NCBI GenBank assembly: GCA_033725935.1
Contig: MU867087.1
Coordinates: 1 to 64,000 of the forward strand
Direction: 5' to 3'
Source of the DNA: Cladorrhinum sp. PSN259
Taxonomy: Eukaryota > Ascomycota > Sordariomycetes > Sordariales > Podosporaceae
DNA: 64,000 nucleotides
Both the position numbers and the translations under genes were made by a program. Positions 1 through 10,389 of this stretch are shown here, piece after piece. The notes under the pieces are model-generated. The model saw only the letters and a program-made list of their open reading frames with translations. It did no database searches and was not told the origin of the DNA. How positions within the stretch are numbered: position 1 is the first letter of the stretch; every line of letters starts with the position of its first letter.

Positions 1-88
1 CACGCCCCCCGCCGGTTGGAAGCCGTCGTCGAGGGATAGAGCTTTTTAAGCTCGATTGAATGATGGTATTTTCGTACGTTTTGTCGGC
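1..88 (-). mobile_element. 5' end of Tad-like LINE, copy A (runs off window)
   Basis: Positions 1-88 match 10060-10147 almost base for base and in the same orientation. In the second copy this segment is the 5' leader just ahead of LINE ORF1 on the minus strand. Here only the leader is inside the window; the rest of the element should lie to the left. The homology stops at 88, and dead pogo transposase sequence follows directly, which suggests this LINE inserted into the pogo element. Confidence 0.6.
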
Positions 89-99
89 AAGTTCAAAAA

Positions 100-534
100 T
101 CCATTTGGGTTTATTTAGTCATATATGAATCCTTCTGCCGTTTGATTTATATATAGTATCTCGTATAAAAGGCAAATATCGGCTATTAATCCTCGACGGC
201 TACGATAGCTACCACTCCGAGGAATTCGAGACTTACTGCCAGGAATATAATATTATTATACTCTATATGCCTCTATACTCTTTATACCTACTTTAGCCAT
301 TGGATGTTGGTTATTTTGCGCCGCTAAAAAAGGCGTATAGCCGCCAAATTGAGCAGTTAATGCGGATGAATATTATATATATTAGCAAGTTGGAGTTTCT
401 TTGTGGGTTTAGAGAAGCGTTTTTTGCTTCGATGATAGAAAAGAATATCTAAGGAGGTTTTGCCGGAGCCGGCCTTGTGCCATACGATCTAGATAGGGTG
501 ATATCTAGGCTAGATGTGCGTATTCGGACACCAA
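100..534 (+). pseudogene. pogo/Fot1-type DDE transposase, 5' part (RIP-degraded)
   Basis: One plus-strand frame reads through most of this stretch. It contains the block RLLILDGYDSYHSEEF, then LYMPLYSLYLL, PLDVGYFAPLKKAYSRQIEQ and GFAGAGLVPYDLDRVISRLD. These are the hallmark catalytic-core and post-core blocks of fungal pogo/Fot1 (DDE_1, CENP-B-like) transposases. The frame is broken by TAG and TAA where the family has glutamine, as expected from RIP. The N-terminal HTH half would lie to the left, beyond the LINE copy at 1-88. The 3' part resumes after the copia element at 5990. Confidence 0.85.
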
Positions 535-539
535 TACCC
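535..539. repeat. target-site duplication TACCC (copia insertion)
   Basis: TACCC immediately precedes the left LTR at 540 and recurs at 5990-5994 immediately after the right LTR. Five base pairs is the usual duplication for Ty1/copia integration, and it fixes the element ends precisely. Confidence 0.9.
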
Positions 540-803
540 TGTCAGATAACAGCAATCCTTTGCAAGTGTATAATTGAACTAGTAATTGGACTAAGATTAA
601 GAGAGAGAGAGAGAGAAATCTGAAGATTGATTGAAGTCCTTATCCTCTCCTTCTGAGAGTCCTTTTTAGACTCCTTATGGTTCTGCAAGTATGGACCGTG
701 TGGTATGGACCAAACCTTCGGTATAACGATCATCCGGTACATCAGCTATGCCTTAGACCCTTCTTCCACACACCCGTCTTTCTAACACACTTTCTTTCTA
801 ACA
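540..803 (-). repeat. copia 3' LTR (left on the plus strand)
   Basis: 264 bp, beginning TGTCAGATAACAG and ending TTTCTAACA on the plus strand. It is the same length as the other LTR with no indels. A (GA)n run lies near 600-616. RIP turned the terminal TGACA into TAACA. Confidence 0.93.
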
Positions 804-829
804 CACCCCCTCAGATCCAGCTAACCTGT

Positions 830-3800
830 TGGGTCTGTCTAAGTATCTATGCCTGAGGTGGTTCTTCAAGTCCAAGCTGCTGGATAAACCGGTCATACGC
901 CCCACTATTCAGGGCCTTGGTCAGTCCATCTGCTACCATACTGTCCGACGGAGTATATTCTACGCCAATAGTCTTCCGCTCGACTTCCTGCCTCAGCCAG
1001 TGATTATGGATATCCACGTGCTTTAACTTTGTCTGTAATATGGCTACCTTAGCCGTTACTAACCGTATAGTCTGGGTATTGTCGCACTGAATAGTAATCC
1101 GGTGGCTGTCTAACCGTATGGTTAATTCTTTAAGGAGTCGGCTGATAAAGAGGGCTTCCTTCGCGGCCTGTGCCAGGGCGAGAAGTTCTGCCTCCGTTAT
1201 AGATATGGTTACTGTATCTTGCTTGTTGGCTCGCTAGCTTACTAGCCCACCGAATAACTGCATAGTATATGCCTATAAGCTCTTGCGATCTAACGAATTA
1301 TCGGCGAAAGACGCATTACTTGTAACCACAAAGTCATCCCCACCCCCTAACCGTAATGCTAATTTGCGCGTATTATATAGGTAGTGTAGTACTTGGTCGG
1401 CTGCTTCGTGGTAGTCTGGTCCAGGGTTGGTGTTAAATCGAATAAGCCGTAAGGCGGCAAAGGCGATATCTGGCCTCGTAATTACGGCTGCGTATAGGAT
1501 AGATCCAGTCTTTTGCTAATATCTGGTAATTGAGTAAGGCTCGGCAGTGCCTTCGTATGGCAGTAATTCTGCGTGTCTTATTGGCACCTTAGGTGGCCGG
1601 CCAGTCGAAGTCCTAGCCCGCGTGATGATCTTATCGATGTAGGCAGTCTGGGACAGCCAGAGTAACCGTCTTGCCCTGTTCCGGTGTACTTGGATTCTAA
1701 GGAACTACTGCAGTGGGCCTCCTCTTATAAGCGTATACCTTTGTTGAAGTTATTGAGCAAGTATTTAAGCAGTATTAATGTCCTTCTTTCGGTAAGTAAA
1801 GACGATATCGTCTATGTAAAAGAATATAAGGATCCCATTCTTAATCATGATGCACGGTTCGTGTGGGACTGGCTGGAAGCTTAGTGTACTGAGAGCATTA
1901 GTGAGCTCCTTTTGCCAAAGCAGTAGCGATTGCCGTAGGCCGTAGAGAGCCTTCTTAAGCCGTAGTACGTATCTAAACCGTGTATGGCCGTGGGGCATCC
2001 TTATATATATGGCTTCCTTGAGAATGGCATTGACGAAGGCGTTGACTACGTCGTATTGGGTAAGCTCCAGATCGAATCGTGCCGCAATGGCCATCAGGAT
2101 TCTGAACGACCGGGCGGCCAGTGTGGCAGCGAAGGTATTTTGCCCTGTCGGCTTCTGCTGATCTCCACGCATAATAAGCCTTGCCTTATATTTCTGGAAT
2201 CGGCCGTCTTGGTCGTATTTATAGGTATATACCCACATACAGTCTAAGATCTGGTTACGGCCAGCTTGCCGCTTCTCGATCTCTTCCTACGACCCTATCT
2301 GGGCATAGCTTAGTAGGTGGTCCTTCTCGGCTTGCAGGAGTTGCTCTCCGAGTAGGTGATGCCATAGTTACCTGTGCGATGTAGGCGGCAGTGGCAGATC
2401 TTAGTGATGCAGGCTCGTTAGCCCATCTAGCCGTCTAGCCAGTCGCTGGACTATTGCCTTAGTAAGGGCCTGTCCTTGGTATATAGTAGGCTATACTAGC
2501 CGTCCTGCTAAGAAGGCTCCCATCCAGGCTTAGAACCCTAGACTAGTAATAGCTACTATAGTGGCTGTGGCTGACCGTATTGTCGTGGCTAATAAGGCGG
2601 CTTCCGGTGAGTCTGGTGAAGGGTATGGTTCGAAGTATGCGCTTATATAATAAGGGGCTTCTTCTTGGTCTTCGACTCCCTCTGGCTCGGCGTTATCGTT
2701 GGCGGCGGATTCCCTGGCCGTGGCGTCTATAGTGTCGGATTCGACTATCTGGATATCGTCGTCTTCGTGAATGCTAGTGGGCTTAACATTATCTGGCTCC
2801 TTAATAGTAGTTAATAGCTCCTATAGGTCCTTAAGCCGTATATGGATATAGTCGTCTTTCAAAGACTGTAAGTCTCCGTTAAATATCTCTTTTTCATTAA
2901 AGACGACATCTTTGGTAGCGACGACTTTATTAACGACTGGATTCCAGATCCTATAAATATTCGTTGAATTATAGCCAATTAGATACCCGATCTACGCCTT
3001 TAGATTCAGCTTCGGATTCCATTCTTCGATGCCGTCTGGCTTCTTATTCTTCCTAGTCCTAGCTACCTTAGTAAGAGTAAAGGCCTTGCAGCTATAGGCA
3101 CGCAAGTAGGCTTAGCTAAGCTTCCTATCTTCCACTATTATACCGTCTTAGAGTGCTATATAGGTATGGAAACGGTCGTACGGGGTCTTCTAATTATAGG
3201 CGTATTTCGGCGTTCGATTATTTAGGTATACGGCGGCTCTGACGATCTCTGGCTATAATTCTTCCGGCAGTCGTGCCCCCCTACGCATAGCTCGCGCCTT
3301 GCTAGCAATCACACCCCCTGAGCGTTCTGCGCCTCCATTTTGGGCCGGTGTATTAGGTGCAGAGGGCTTAATCCGTACTGATTAGCGAAGTAGGTAGGCC
3401 TTAATTGGTCCTGTATTAAATTCGTTATCATACTCTACTACTCTCGGCTTAAGTTGATATTGCCGTTCTAAGATGCCGAAGAGGCTTGTTAGGGCAGTTG
3501 CTATACCTATACCTTCTCTGTTCTTTAGATAGTAGTCCTAGATTATTCCAGACTACCTGTCTGTAACTAATAGTGCATGCCTGTAGCCGTCTAGTCCTTT
3601 ATCGTAATTATAGATGTCTACGGCGAGCCGTAGTCCTGGGCCTTCGATATGCAGGCGAGGCTTTTGCCGTGGCAGTCGCTTGGCTTTAGATATGCCGTAT
3701 GCGTCGCACTTAACCGTGGTTGCCCCCTTGATACGGACGCCTATAGTGTATTGGACCAGATGTTCAAGTGCCTATGGGCCTGGGTGGCCGAGCCGCAGGT

Positions 3801-5640
3801 GCTAGATGCTGGCGATGGCTTTATTTGGCCGTCGTTTGGTGCGTGTGGTGTATCTGTGGTGCCGGGTGTAGAGGCTTGCCTTAGTGTTGCAACTTGCCGG
3901 TGCGTATAGTGGCAGGTATTCTAGGACGTATTGGTTGAAGTGGTCCGTTAGGTAGCCGATAATGGAGCCGTTATTACGCCGTAAGTAGTCGTTCCCTAGG
4001 CTTATATCCTACCAGTACCTACGCCTGTGTAGTAACCGGTACGATATTAAGTTGCACGCGAATCCTGGGCAGTAGGCTATATCCACGAGCTCTAAGATGT
4101 AGGCGCCCCTTAGACTATCGAGTTAAATGGCTACTTTGCCATATCCTTATATTGGCACTGGCTGCTCTCCGGCCCAGACGTAGTCGCTAGGAAGAGCCTT
4201 CTTGAATTTAGTAAACCTACTTCTTTTATTAAATATATAGATCGTTGACCTAGAGTCTAGTATTGCAGAATTCTTTAAGGGATACTCAGCTGTAGAAAAG
4301 GCTGCTTTTATAACCAGAAAACTGCCAGAGCAACGGCCAACCTTGCGGCCTAGTTAGCTTCGCGATTTTAGCAGACTGGTTAGCCTTTCCACTTCTTTCT
4401 GAAGCTCTGGATCGAGTAAAGCCTCTTTAGCTCTAGACCGAATATGATCCCTTTCCACGAAGCCTTCTAGGGCTATTTGTAGGAACGCGTAATAGCATTT
4501 TGCAAGACGGTGGAACTGGCCGCAGCAGGGGCATATTAGTGAGGAATTTACGGAACCTAACGCCTTCTTCGCCCTCTTTTTAGGTCTTCCGCCTCTCGAA
4601 CCACCCTATCGTTTTTTGCCATTATTTTGTCCCCCCTCATCCCTACCGGAGCCGTCTTCACTATCCTGGGCGTCCCTAGAATAAGCCTTTTTAGTATCTT
4701 CTGCACTAGTAAAGGAGGGACCGAATGAGCCTTTTCCAAACCGGTGGCCTCCCGGATGGCGGGCCTGCATTCTAGGTCTTATAACCTCTCTGAAGGCGTT
4801 AGCTACCTCTCGGTAGGTAAGAGTTAACTGCTTAGCCGTAGCTTCCTTGTGAAGCTTATAGCTGGTTGCCTAAGTAGGCACCATTTCTTCCACTGCACGA
4901 ATGAAATCATTAAACCAAGTGGCTGCTAAAAGCGCCTCTAGTACCTTCTTGCGTATGGCGTGTGCCATAGCTTGTTCCCAGGCCTCCGACCACTTAGTCG
5001 GATCCTTGGGCATACGGGTAAGTGGTTTGACGGCCGCGCGGTAGGCATCTTGCGTATCGCGTAGAGCGGCCTGGCTTAAGATGCCTGTCTGCTCCTTTAG
5101 ATTATTATACCATTCGCTAATCGATTGGTCGGCTTCGTAGGCCGTGGAATAATAGTGGGTAATGACGGTCTTCATTACCCACTCTTTAAATAGTCGTATA
5201 TGCTCCCTCTATTCCTTATAGTCCTTAAGCTTAAGCTGGTATATAGTCATTTGGTAGTTAAGCAAACGGTAGCTTTCGGGTAATAGGTCGTCGAGGAAGC
5301 TGTCGGTCGAGCCGTCGGGTATAAGTATATTATCGGTAGAGGCTATAGTACCATCGATAGTAGCATTCGACGCCGTGGCTTATATAACCGGCGTAGCTTG
5401 TGTGGTTGGCATGCCTTATGTGGCTGGCATGCCCTGCGTGGCTAGTGACGGTGCCGTACGTGGATGATTATTGATGTCTGGGGCCGTGGGTTTGCGTAGG
5501 AAGGGCTCGGTGCCTTGGATGGCTTCCCAGATGTCGGCAGCGATGGCTTTACCTCGGAACTGCTGGCTCCAGGCATCCCAGTCGTCGGCAGTCGATAAGG
5601 TAGCCGTCTTGTCTATAGAAGATATAGTTGCTTTTTAGTA
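830..5640 (-). pseudogene. copia gag-pol (integrase, RT, RNase H), RIP-inactivated
   Basis: Reading right to left. About 5640-4400 is gag-like; a capsid-type stretch is intact at 5175-4870 (ISEWYNNLKEQTG, KVLEALLAATWFNDF) and a CPCCGQFHRLAKC knuckle follows near 4530. About 4000-3000 is the integrase, with VEYDNEF, APNTPAQNGGAERS and the preceding zinc-finger-like HLRLGHPG. About 2240-1765 is the copia RT (RVT_2): KARLIMRGDQQ, YDVVNAFVNA, KKALYGLRQS and the YVDD-box variant FYIDDIVF. About 1500-830 is RNase H, with SITEAELLALAQAAKEA and HVDIHNHWLRQEV. Numerous TAG/TAA codons replace glutamines. Confidence 0.9.
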
Positions 5641-5725
5641 AGTTAGATTCGATCGAGTTCGAATGGACTTACTGTCACTGTTTTGGCTTAGCTAATCGGT
5701 CGATTAAGCAAATAAGACTCTTAAT

Positions 5726-5989
5726 TATCAGATAACAGCAATCCTTTACAAGTGTACAATTGAACCAGCAATTAGACCAAGATCAAGAGAGAGAGAGAGA
5801 GAAATCTGAAGATTAATTGAAGTCCTTGTCCTCTCCTTCTGAGAGTCCTTTTTAGACTCCTTATGGTTCTGCAAGTATGGACCGTGTGGTATGGACCAAA
5901 CCTTCGGTATGACGATCATCCGGTACATCAGCTATGCCTTAGACCCTTCTTCCACACACCCGTCTTTCTGACACACTTTCTTTCTGACA
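5726..5989 (-). repeat. copia 5' LTR (right on the plus strand)
   Basis: 264-bp partner of 540-803. Its outer end TGACA is intact, whereas its inner TGTCA has become TATCA. It carries the element's promoter on the minus strand by position. A primer-binding site adjoining 5725 was not recognisable. Confidence 0.93.
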
Positions 5990-6520
5990 TACCCCCCGCC
6001 CCAGAGCCAGGCACTGCACTACCTTAGGTCTCTCAAATACCATATAACCTTCGAGAAGCAACCTCACAGTCAGAGCTTATCAAAACACGGATTTCCGAAC
6101 ATCAAAATAGCTCGCCAACCTCGATATTAACTGCTGTGGACTAATTTGCTAAGGGAGCAATGGCAATAATGCACGAAGTGGCTCTTCTCCGTGCAGAGGT
6201 CTCTTCCTTACGCAAGGCTAATAAGGGGCTTAGTAAGAGACGGAAAGCTAAAAGAACACGTGTGCAGCTTGGAGGATCACTTACTGTATAAGAAGCATAG
6301 GATCTATTGGATCAGAAGGCTATAGAAGAGCAGGTAGTTCAGGAAATACGATAAAATGGTAGTGGTATAGGGGGGCTTCGTACGAAGATTCGGTGTTGTG
6401 GCGTATGCGGTAAGCCTGGCCATAATGCACGTACGTGCCAGGAGGCTGCAGAATCATCTGATTCATCTATTTCGGCTTCAGTTATTGTTATTTCATAATG
6501 TGGTTGTGTAGAAATTGAAG
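5990..6520 (+). pseudogene. pogo/Fot1-type transposase, 3' part (RIP-degraded)
   Basis: This continues the transposase interrupted at 539. A frame near 6150-6500 reads HEVALLRAEVSSLRKANKGL, then SKRRKAKRTRVQLGGSLT, then a cysteine motif CGVCGKPGHNARTC. Fungal pogo transposases end with such a basic, coiled segment (KRTRIQKGGSLTVQEG type) and a small zinc knuckle. The stretch 5995-6140 shows several frames and stop codons. Confidence 0.8.
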
Positions 6521-6989
6521 ATAGTTATGGTAGGGTGGTAGAAAGTGGTGCACTCGCTTGTCTGGTGCACTCGCTTATCACGCACGTTATGCTATTTTGG
6601 AAATTTTCAGTATCTATTTACTAAAGATAAAAATTATATGTTTCCTATAGTTCTTAAGCGACATGTATCAGTAGATTTGATTTATAATATTAAATATTTT
6701 TTTTGCTTCAGGTTCTGGTGCATTTATACGTTAAGCAGATATCTGTTTTTTTTTAAAAATAAAAAAACAAAAAGGGTGGGGGGGAAACCACCAAATTTTA
6801 TTATTTAAAAATAAACGCGCGTATTGTATTAAACAAAACCGGATATTTAATATAAGACTTAAAAATAGATGAGTGAAAAATAAAAGTTCTAAATTTCGAA
6901 ATAATAATAAAAACCTGAAGATTCCAGATTTTACTTCAACCTAATACCACTTAATTCAACTTCCAACTTTTATCACTTGAATTAAAACT
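6521..6989. other. AT-rich spacer, no gene
   Basis: AT-rich DNA with homopolymer runs around 6745-6785 and no coherent reading frame. A short direct repeat, GGTGCACTCGCTT, occurs twice near 6548-6575 and may mark the end of the pogo element. Confidence 0.5.
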
Positions 6990-8033
6990 ATGGAGGACGA
7001 TTACGCGAGCAGGATATACCGTTTACTATAAGCCGAATGTAAAGGCGTCGGACTGTCGGCTAAGGGCACCAGAGAATCGCTTATTAGATCCCTTGTAGAC
7101 TATAAGTTAAAACTAGAAGAAAAGCGGCGTCAAGCGCAAACCTCCTCGGCTCACCTAATCGATCTAGCTTCTGCGCTATTGAACCTTAACGGTAACCTTG
7201 ACGTAATCTTGCCGGACGTTCTAAAGAATCCAAATCCTAACTAGCCTACTACGACAATGCCTCAGGCTAACGTCCCCCTAACAATGCCTCAGGCTAATAT
7301 CCCCCTAATAATGCCTCAGGCTAACGTCCCCCCAACAATGCCTTAGGCTAACGTATCCTCTATAACGACAGCTTAGGCTAACGTGCGCCGAATAAACGGC
7401 TTCGGTCTCTAATTAATTAAGCATAGGTAGGACCGTTTACAGACTTCTTATACAGATTTGCAAGATAATATTTACTTATATAGAGATCCGGAACTAAATC
7501 TCCTTTAGCTAAATAATAATATCTATGGTAAAATCATTAGAGTTACCCCTAAGCAGCAGCTGATTATTGCATTACCGTCTTTTAAGGTGACTGGCAGTGA
7601 CGTGAACAGTAACCCCTATGCGTATATAATAAGGTCGAGATTTTACCCTGGCCTTCGTGAGACCTTTCTAAGCTCTGGGGGGGTAAAAATTGGGAGGGGG
7701 AAGCTAGAGGATTTGGTAATATGCTACGGTGATATAAGAATATTTGAGTTTAAATACGTTGCTTATAGTAATACTCTAAAGCAATGTCGGATATTAGGTA
7801 AAATTAAATATTAAACTAGCTACTCTTTATGGGCCCTTACCACTCTAAAGGACGTCTTTTCATCCAAACCTGTAGATGCGCGTCTAATAACTTATCTAAA
7901 AACCAGGGGGCAGGAAAGGACAATTCAACGATTAAAGGAGATTAAAACGCATAAATAGATTCAGAAGATGGAGATAGCCGATATCGATAACGAGTTTATA
8001 ACTATACTTATAAAGGAAGAAACAGAGTTATAG
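6990..8033 (+). pseudogene. RIP-killed gene with SAP-like N-terminus and MPQANVPL repeats
   Basis: From the ATG at 6990 a single frame runs 348 codons with no frameshift. It is interrupted only by nine TAG/TAA codons and no TGA, exactly what CAG/CAA to TAG/TAA RIP mutation leaves. The N-terminus (AECKGVGLSAKGTRESLIRSL) has the spacing of a SAP DNA-binding helix-turn-helix. A central array repeats MPQANVPLT about five times. The C-terminal third is a charged helical segment (LITYLKTRGQERTIQRLKEI). I do not recognise the family. It could be an accessory gene of a mobile element or a cellular gene captured in the island. Confidence 0.6.
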
Positions 8034-8109
8034 ATTTTATTTAATTAAATTGAAGATCTTATTTATTTTTTAGATTTCACTGAAAGCATAAATTACTTAA
8101 ATCTTTGCC

Positions 8110-10147
8110 AGGAATAAAGGAAAGTATCAAGTGATGTAGCGGACCCGCCGGTTACTAGTAGCGCCCGATAACGGCCAAAATTCTCCGTTAATGCTGGCCT
8201 ATATCTACGGCAGTAGTGCTGGGAGTATTGTTATAGGGAGCTACCATTTCGTCTGAATTAGACTGGGAAATTTAATAATATTTCGTACTACCGATTGCCC
8301 TTTAGTCAAAGGTTCGCCGGTCCTGCTAGCTATCTTATTATACAGGAAAACCATGCCAGTTATCTGGCTGGGTGAAAAACCTATACCCTCCTTTTAAGGC
8401 CTTAACTCTTGACTTCTTCATACTACAGGTAAAAGGAAGCCCGTCTAAGCTTCCTGCATTCCTACATCCTAGTCTGCAGCCGCCGTGGCAGCCGGGGCAC
8501 CAGTGGCCACGCCTGGCCCCGTCGTATCCCTCGTCACTAGGTTTAGCTTTCCCTGCTTTAGATCAATCGCCGCTCGCTTTACCGCGACGGCCATTAAGGG
8601 GGGTCGGCCCCTCGGCCGTTTTCTTCCTACTACTTGGTATTCCTCGCCTCCTCCTTAAAAGGTTATCTGTCGTTACTCCTGATTTTGTTTTTCTAGTAAA
8701 GTAAGGTCGAATATCCTCGGCCGATACTGATACGCTTCCCTAGCTGCATTCCGGGCTTTTACTGCTTCCGGGCACTACCGTACCCAGGCCGGATGCTTCC
8801 CTATATAATTCGAACATCTTAGGCTGACTTAATTATTATAGGTAGGGCACTAGGCCTCTCCTGCCCTCCTACCCTCCCTATGAGCCGTTATGCCACACTG
8901 TGGGCATAACGCCGATTTCTTATAGAACCGTTAGGTATATCCCTATCCTTAGCACTTATAGCACTAGGTAATTTGTAGGACTGCTTAATACGGCTTATAA
9001 TATAGTATCTAGGCTCGCTAGACGACCCCTTCGTCGCAAGCCTTCTTCGCCTCTTCTTCGCTAGTTATCGTGACTAACGCCGTTGCTTTCGTTATTCCTC
9101 CTAATACCGGGATTCGAAATTTAACTTTCTCGACTATCGTTAATCTAATCGTTTTACTAAATTCTGCCTCCGTCGTATCCTTCAGATCCCTCTTTAATAT
9201 CCCTTTTATTAAGACCGTAAAGGTTCTCTTTACCTCCTTTACCTCCTCTCCGAATGCCTTCGTAATCCACTCCTTATTCGCGTCTTATATATGCCATTCC
9301 TTTGTTTTCGCCTCCTAGAAAGTGACCATTACGTTACCGCTCGGAAGCTTCCTCGCCGTAACTGCCCCTTTCTTTTCAGACACTCCGTTTATTGCCTGAA
9401 CGATCTCCTGAGGAGACCGCCGGGCAAGTGCCGGCGCGACTGAGCCACGTACTAAGACCTCTTTCCCAATACGCCCCGGTATAACCTTCTTTAGGGGCTC
9501 TTCGGCAGCCACTGCCGCCTAAGTGCAGGCTCCTATGCCCGGCTCCCCTCTCTGGGAGCTGCTTTTTAAGGCTTTCTTCACCTTATTCTTTACTTCTTAA
9601 ACCTCCTCTTTCAGCCCCCCGATTACCTTCTGAACTTCTTCTATAATTGCCTTCTGTAGAGCCCCGAAATCAGCCCCTTTCGAGGGGGGGCCTTTCTCTT
9701 CCAAGACCTCGATTCTTATCCGCATCCTCGCGATTCTCTTCACGAGCTCGTCGATTAGATAAAACGCTTCATCACTATCCTCTCCCGGGACCAAGTCCAT
9801 CAGCAATCCTGCAATACCCTCTTCCTCTAGCCCCTCTAAAAACTTCCGCTGCCCTCCCTCATCCTCGTCCTCATCCTCATCATCTCCGCTTTCATCAGCT
9901 CCCTCCTCCATTTCCTCGTCTTCGTCAATTAGCGTCGTTCTGGTTGGCTGGGATCTTCCGGGCAGTGGGGCAAGCCCCACTGCAGAACTTTTTCTGGTCG
10001 CGGTCGCCCTCTTTCCCCCGCCTCTTCCCCCCGTCTTTGGAGGCATCGCGACGACGCGCCACGCCCCCCGCTGGTTGGAAGCCGTCGTCGAGGGATAGAG
10101 CTTTTTAAGCTCGATTGAATGATGGTATTTTCGTACGTTTTGTCGGC
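8110..10147 (-). mobile_element. Tad-like LINE copy B: 5' leader and ORF1, no ORF2 seen
   Basis: The 5' end at 10147 coincides with the end of copy A at 88. The minus strand carries the leader, then a RIP-damaged ORF1 (start ATG at 10046), then a C-terminal region reaching about 8340. The endonuclease/RT ORF2 expected next is absent: the sequence below about 8110 belongs to an unrelated plus-strand dead gene. The element is therefore 3'-truncated, interrupted or rearranged, which is the opposite of the usual 5' truncation of LINEs. Confidence 0.7.
8345..10046 (-). pseudogene. LINE ORF1 (gag-like, zinc knuckles), RIP-degraded
   Basis: The intact start codes a basic Gly/Arg N-terminus (MPPKTGGRGGGKRATATR), an acidic run (ESGDDEDEDEDEGG) and a coiled segment. 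Next comes the block EIVQAINGVSEKKGAVTARK followed by LPSGNVMVTF, characteristic of ORF1 proteins of fungal Tad-clade LINEs. In the same frame, past TAG/TAA stops, a gag-like domain leads to CCHC knuckles near 8950-8760 (CYKC..G, ALCPQCGITAH, LRCSNYIGKHPAW). A proline/arginine-rich tail with RPRGRPP follows. The stops sit where glutamine is expected. Open pieces survive at 9597-10151 and 9315-9512. Confidence 0.8.
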
Positions 10148-10389
10148 TCAATTTAAAGGGACAATTATTATTATAATGATGATGACTGGGAAATTTGGTA
10201 TTTAAGTAACCTTTATTAATTTATAATAGATATTAATAGGTATATGGCATTATTAGCTAAGTACCTAAGGTATAATATCGATGTATTTATAATTTAACTA
10301 TCTTTAACCTAAGATAGTTTGCCTTAATATCCTCTTTAACTTTTATCTAATATATAGCTGAGAAATATATATAAGATATCAGTATTCTC
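10148..10389. other. AT-rich flank of the LINE, no gene
   Basis: Very AT-rich sequence with many TAA and TAT motifs. Nothing coding is recognisable on either strand. Confidence 0.5.

Larger units (their letters stand above)
540..5989 (-). mobile_element. Ty1/copia LTR retrotransposon, full length, RIP-mutated
   Basis: A 5,450-bp element bounded by two 264-bp LTRs (540-803 and 5726-5989), each with TGTCA/TGACA ends, and by TACCC duplications. The internal order on the minus strand is gag with CCHC-like knuckle, integrase, reverse transcriptase, RNase H, which is diagnostic of copia rather than gypsy. A purine-rich tract (reverse complement of 804-813) abuts the 3' LTR, as expected for second-strand priming. 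The element sits inside a pogo transposase. The LTRs differ at about thirteen sites, all transitions and all CpA/TpG versus TpA, so RIP rather than age explains the divergence. The element cannot be autonomous. Confidence 0.95.

Noticed and set aside
9647..10108. Pro/Ser/Arg-rich plus-strand ORF of 153 residues
   Set aside because: Antisense of the acidic LINE ORF1 N-terminus.
1..10147. 1-88 and 10060-10147 as the two LTRs of one large retroelement
   Set aside because: The repeated segment runs into LINE ORF1 coding sequence in the right copy, and no TSD or TG..CA ends flank it; two LINE insertions explain it better.
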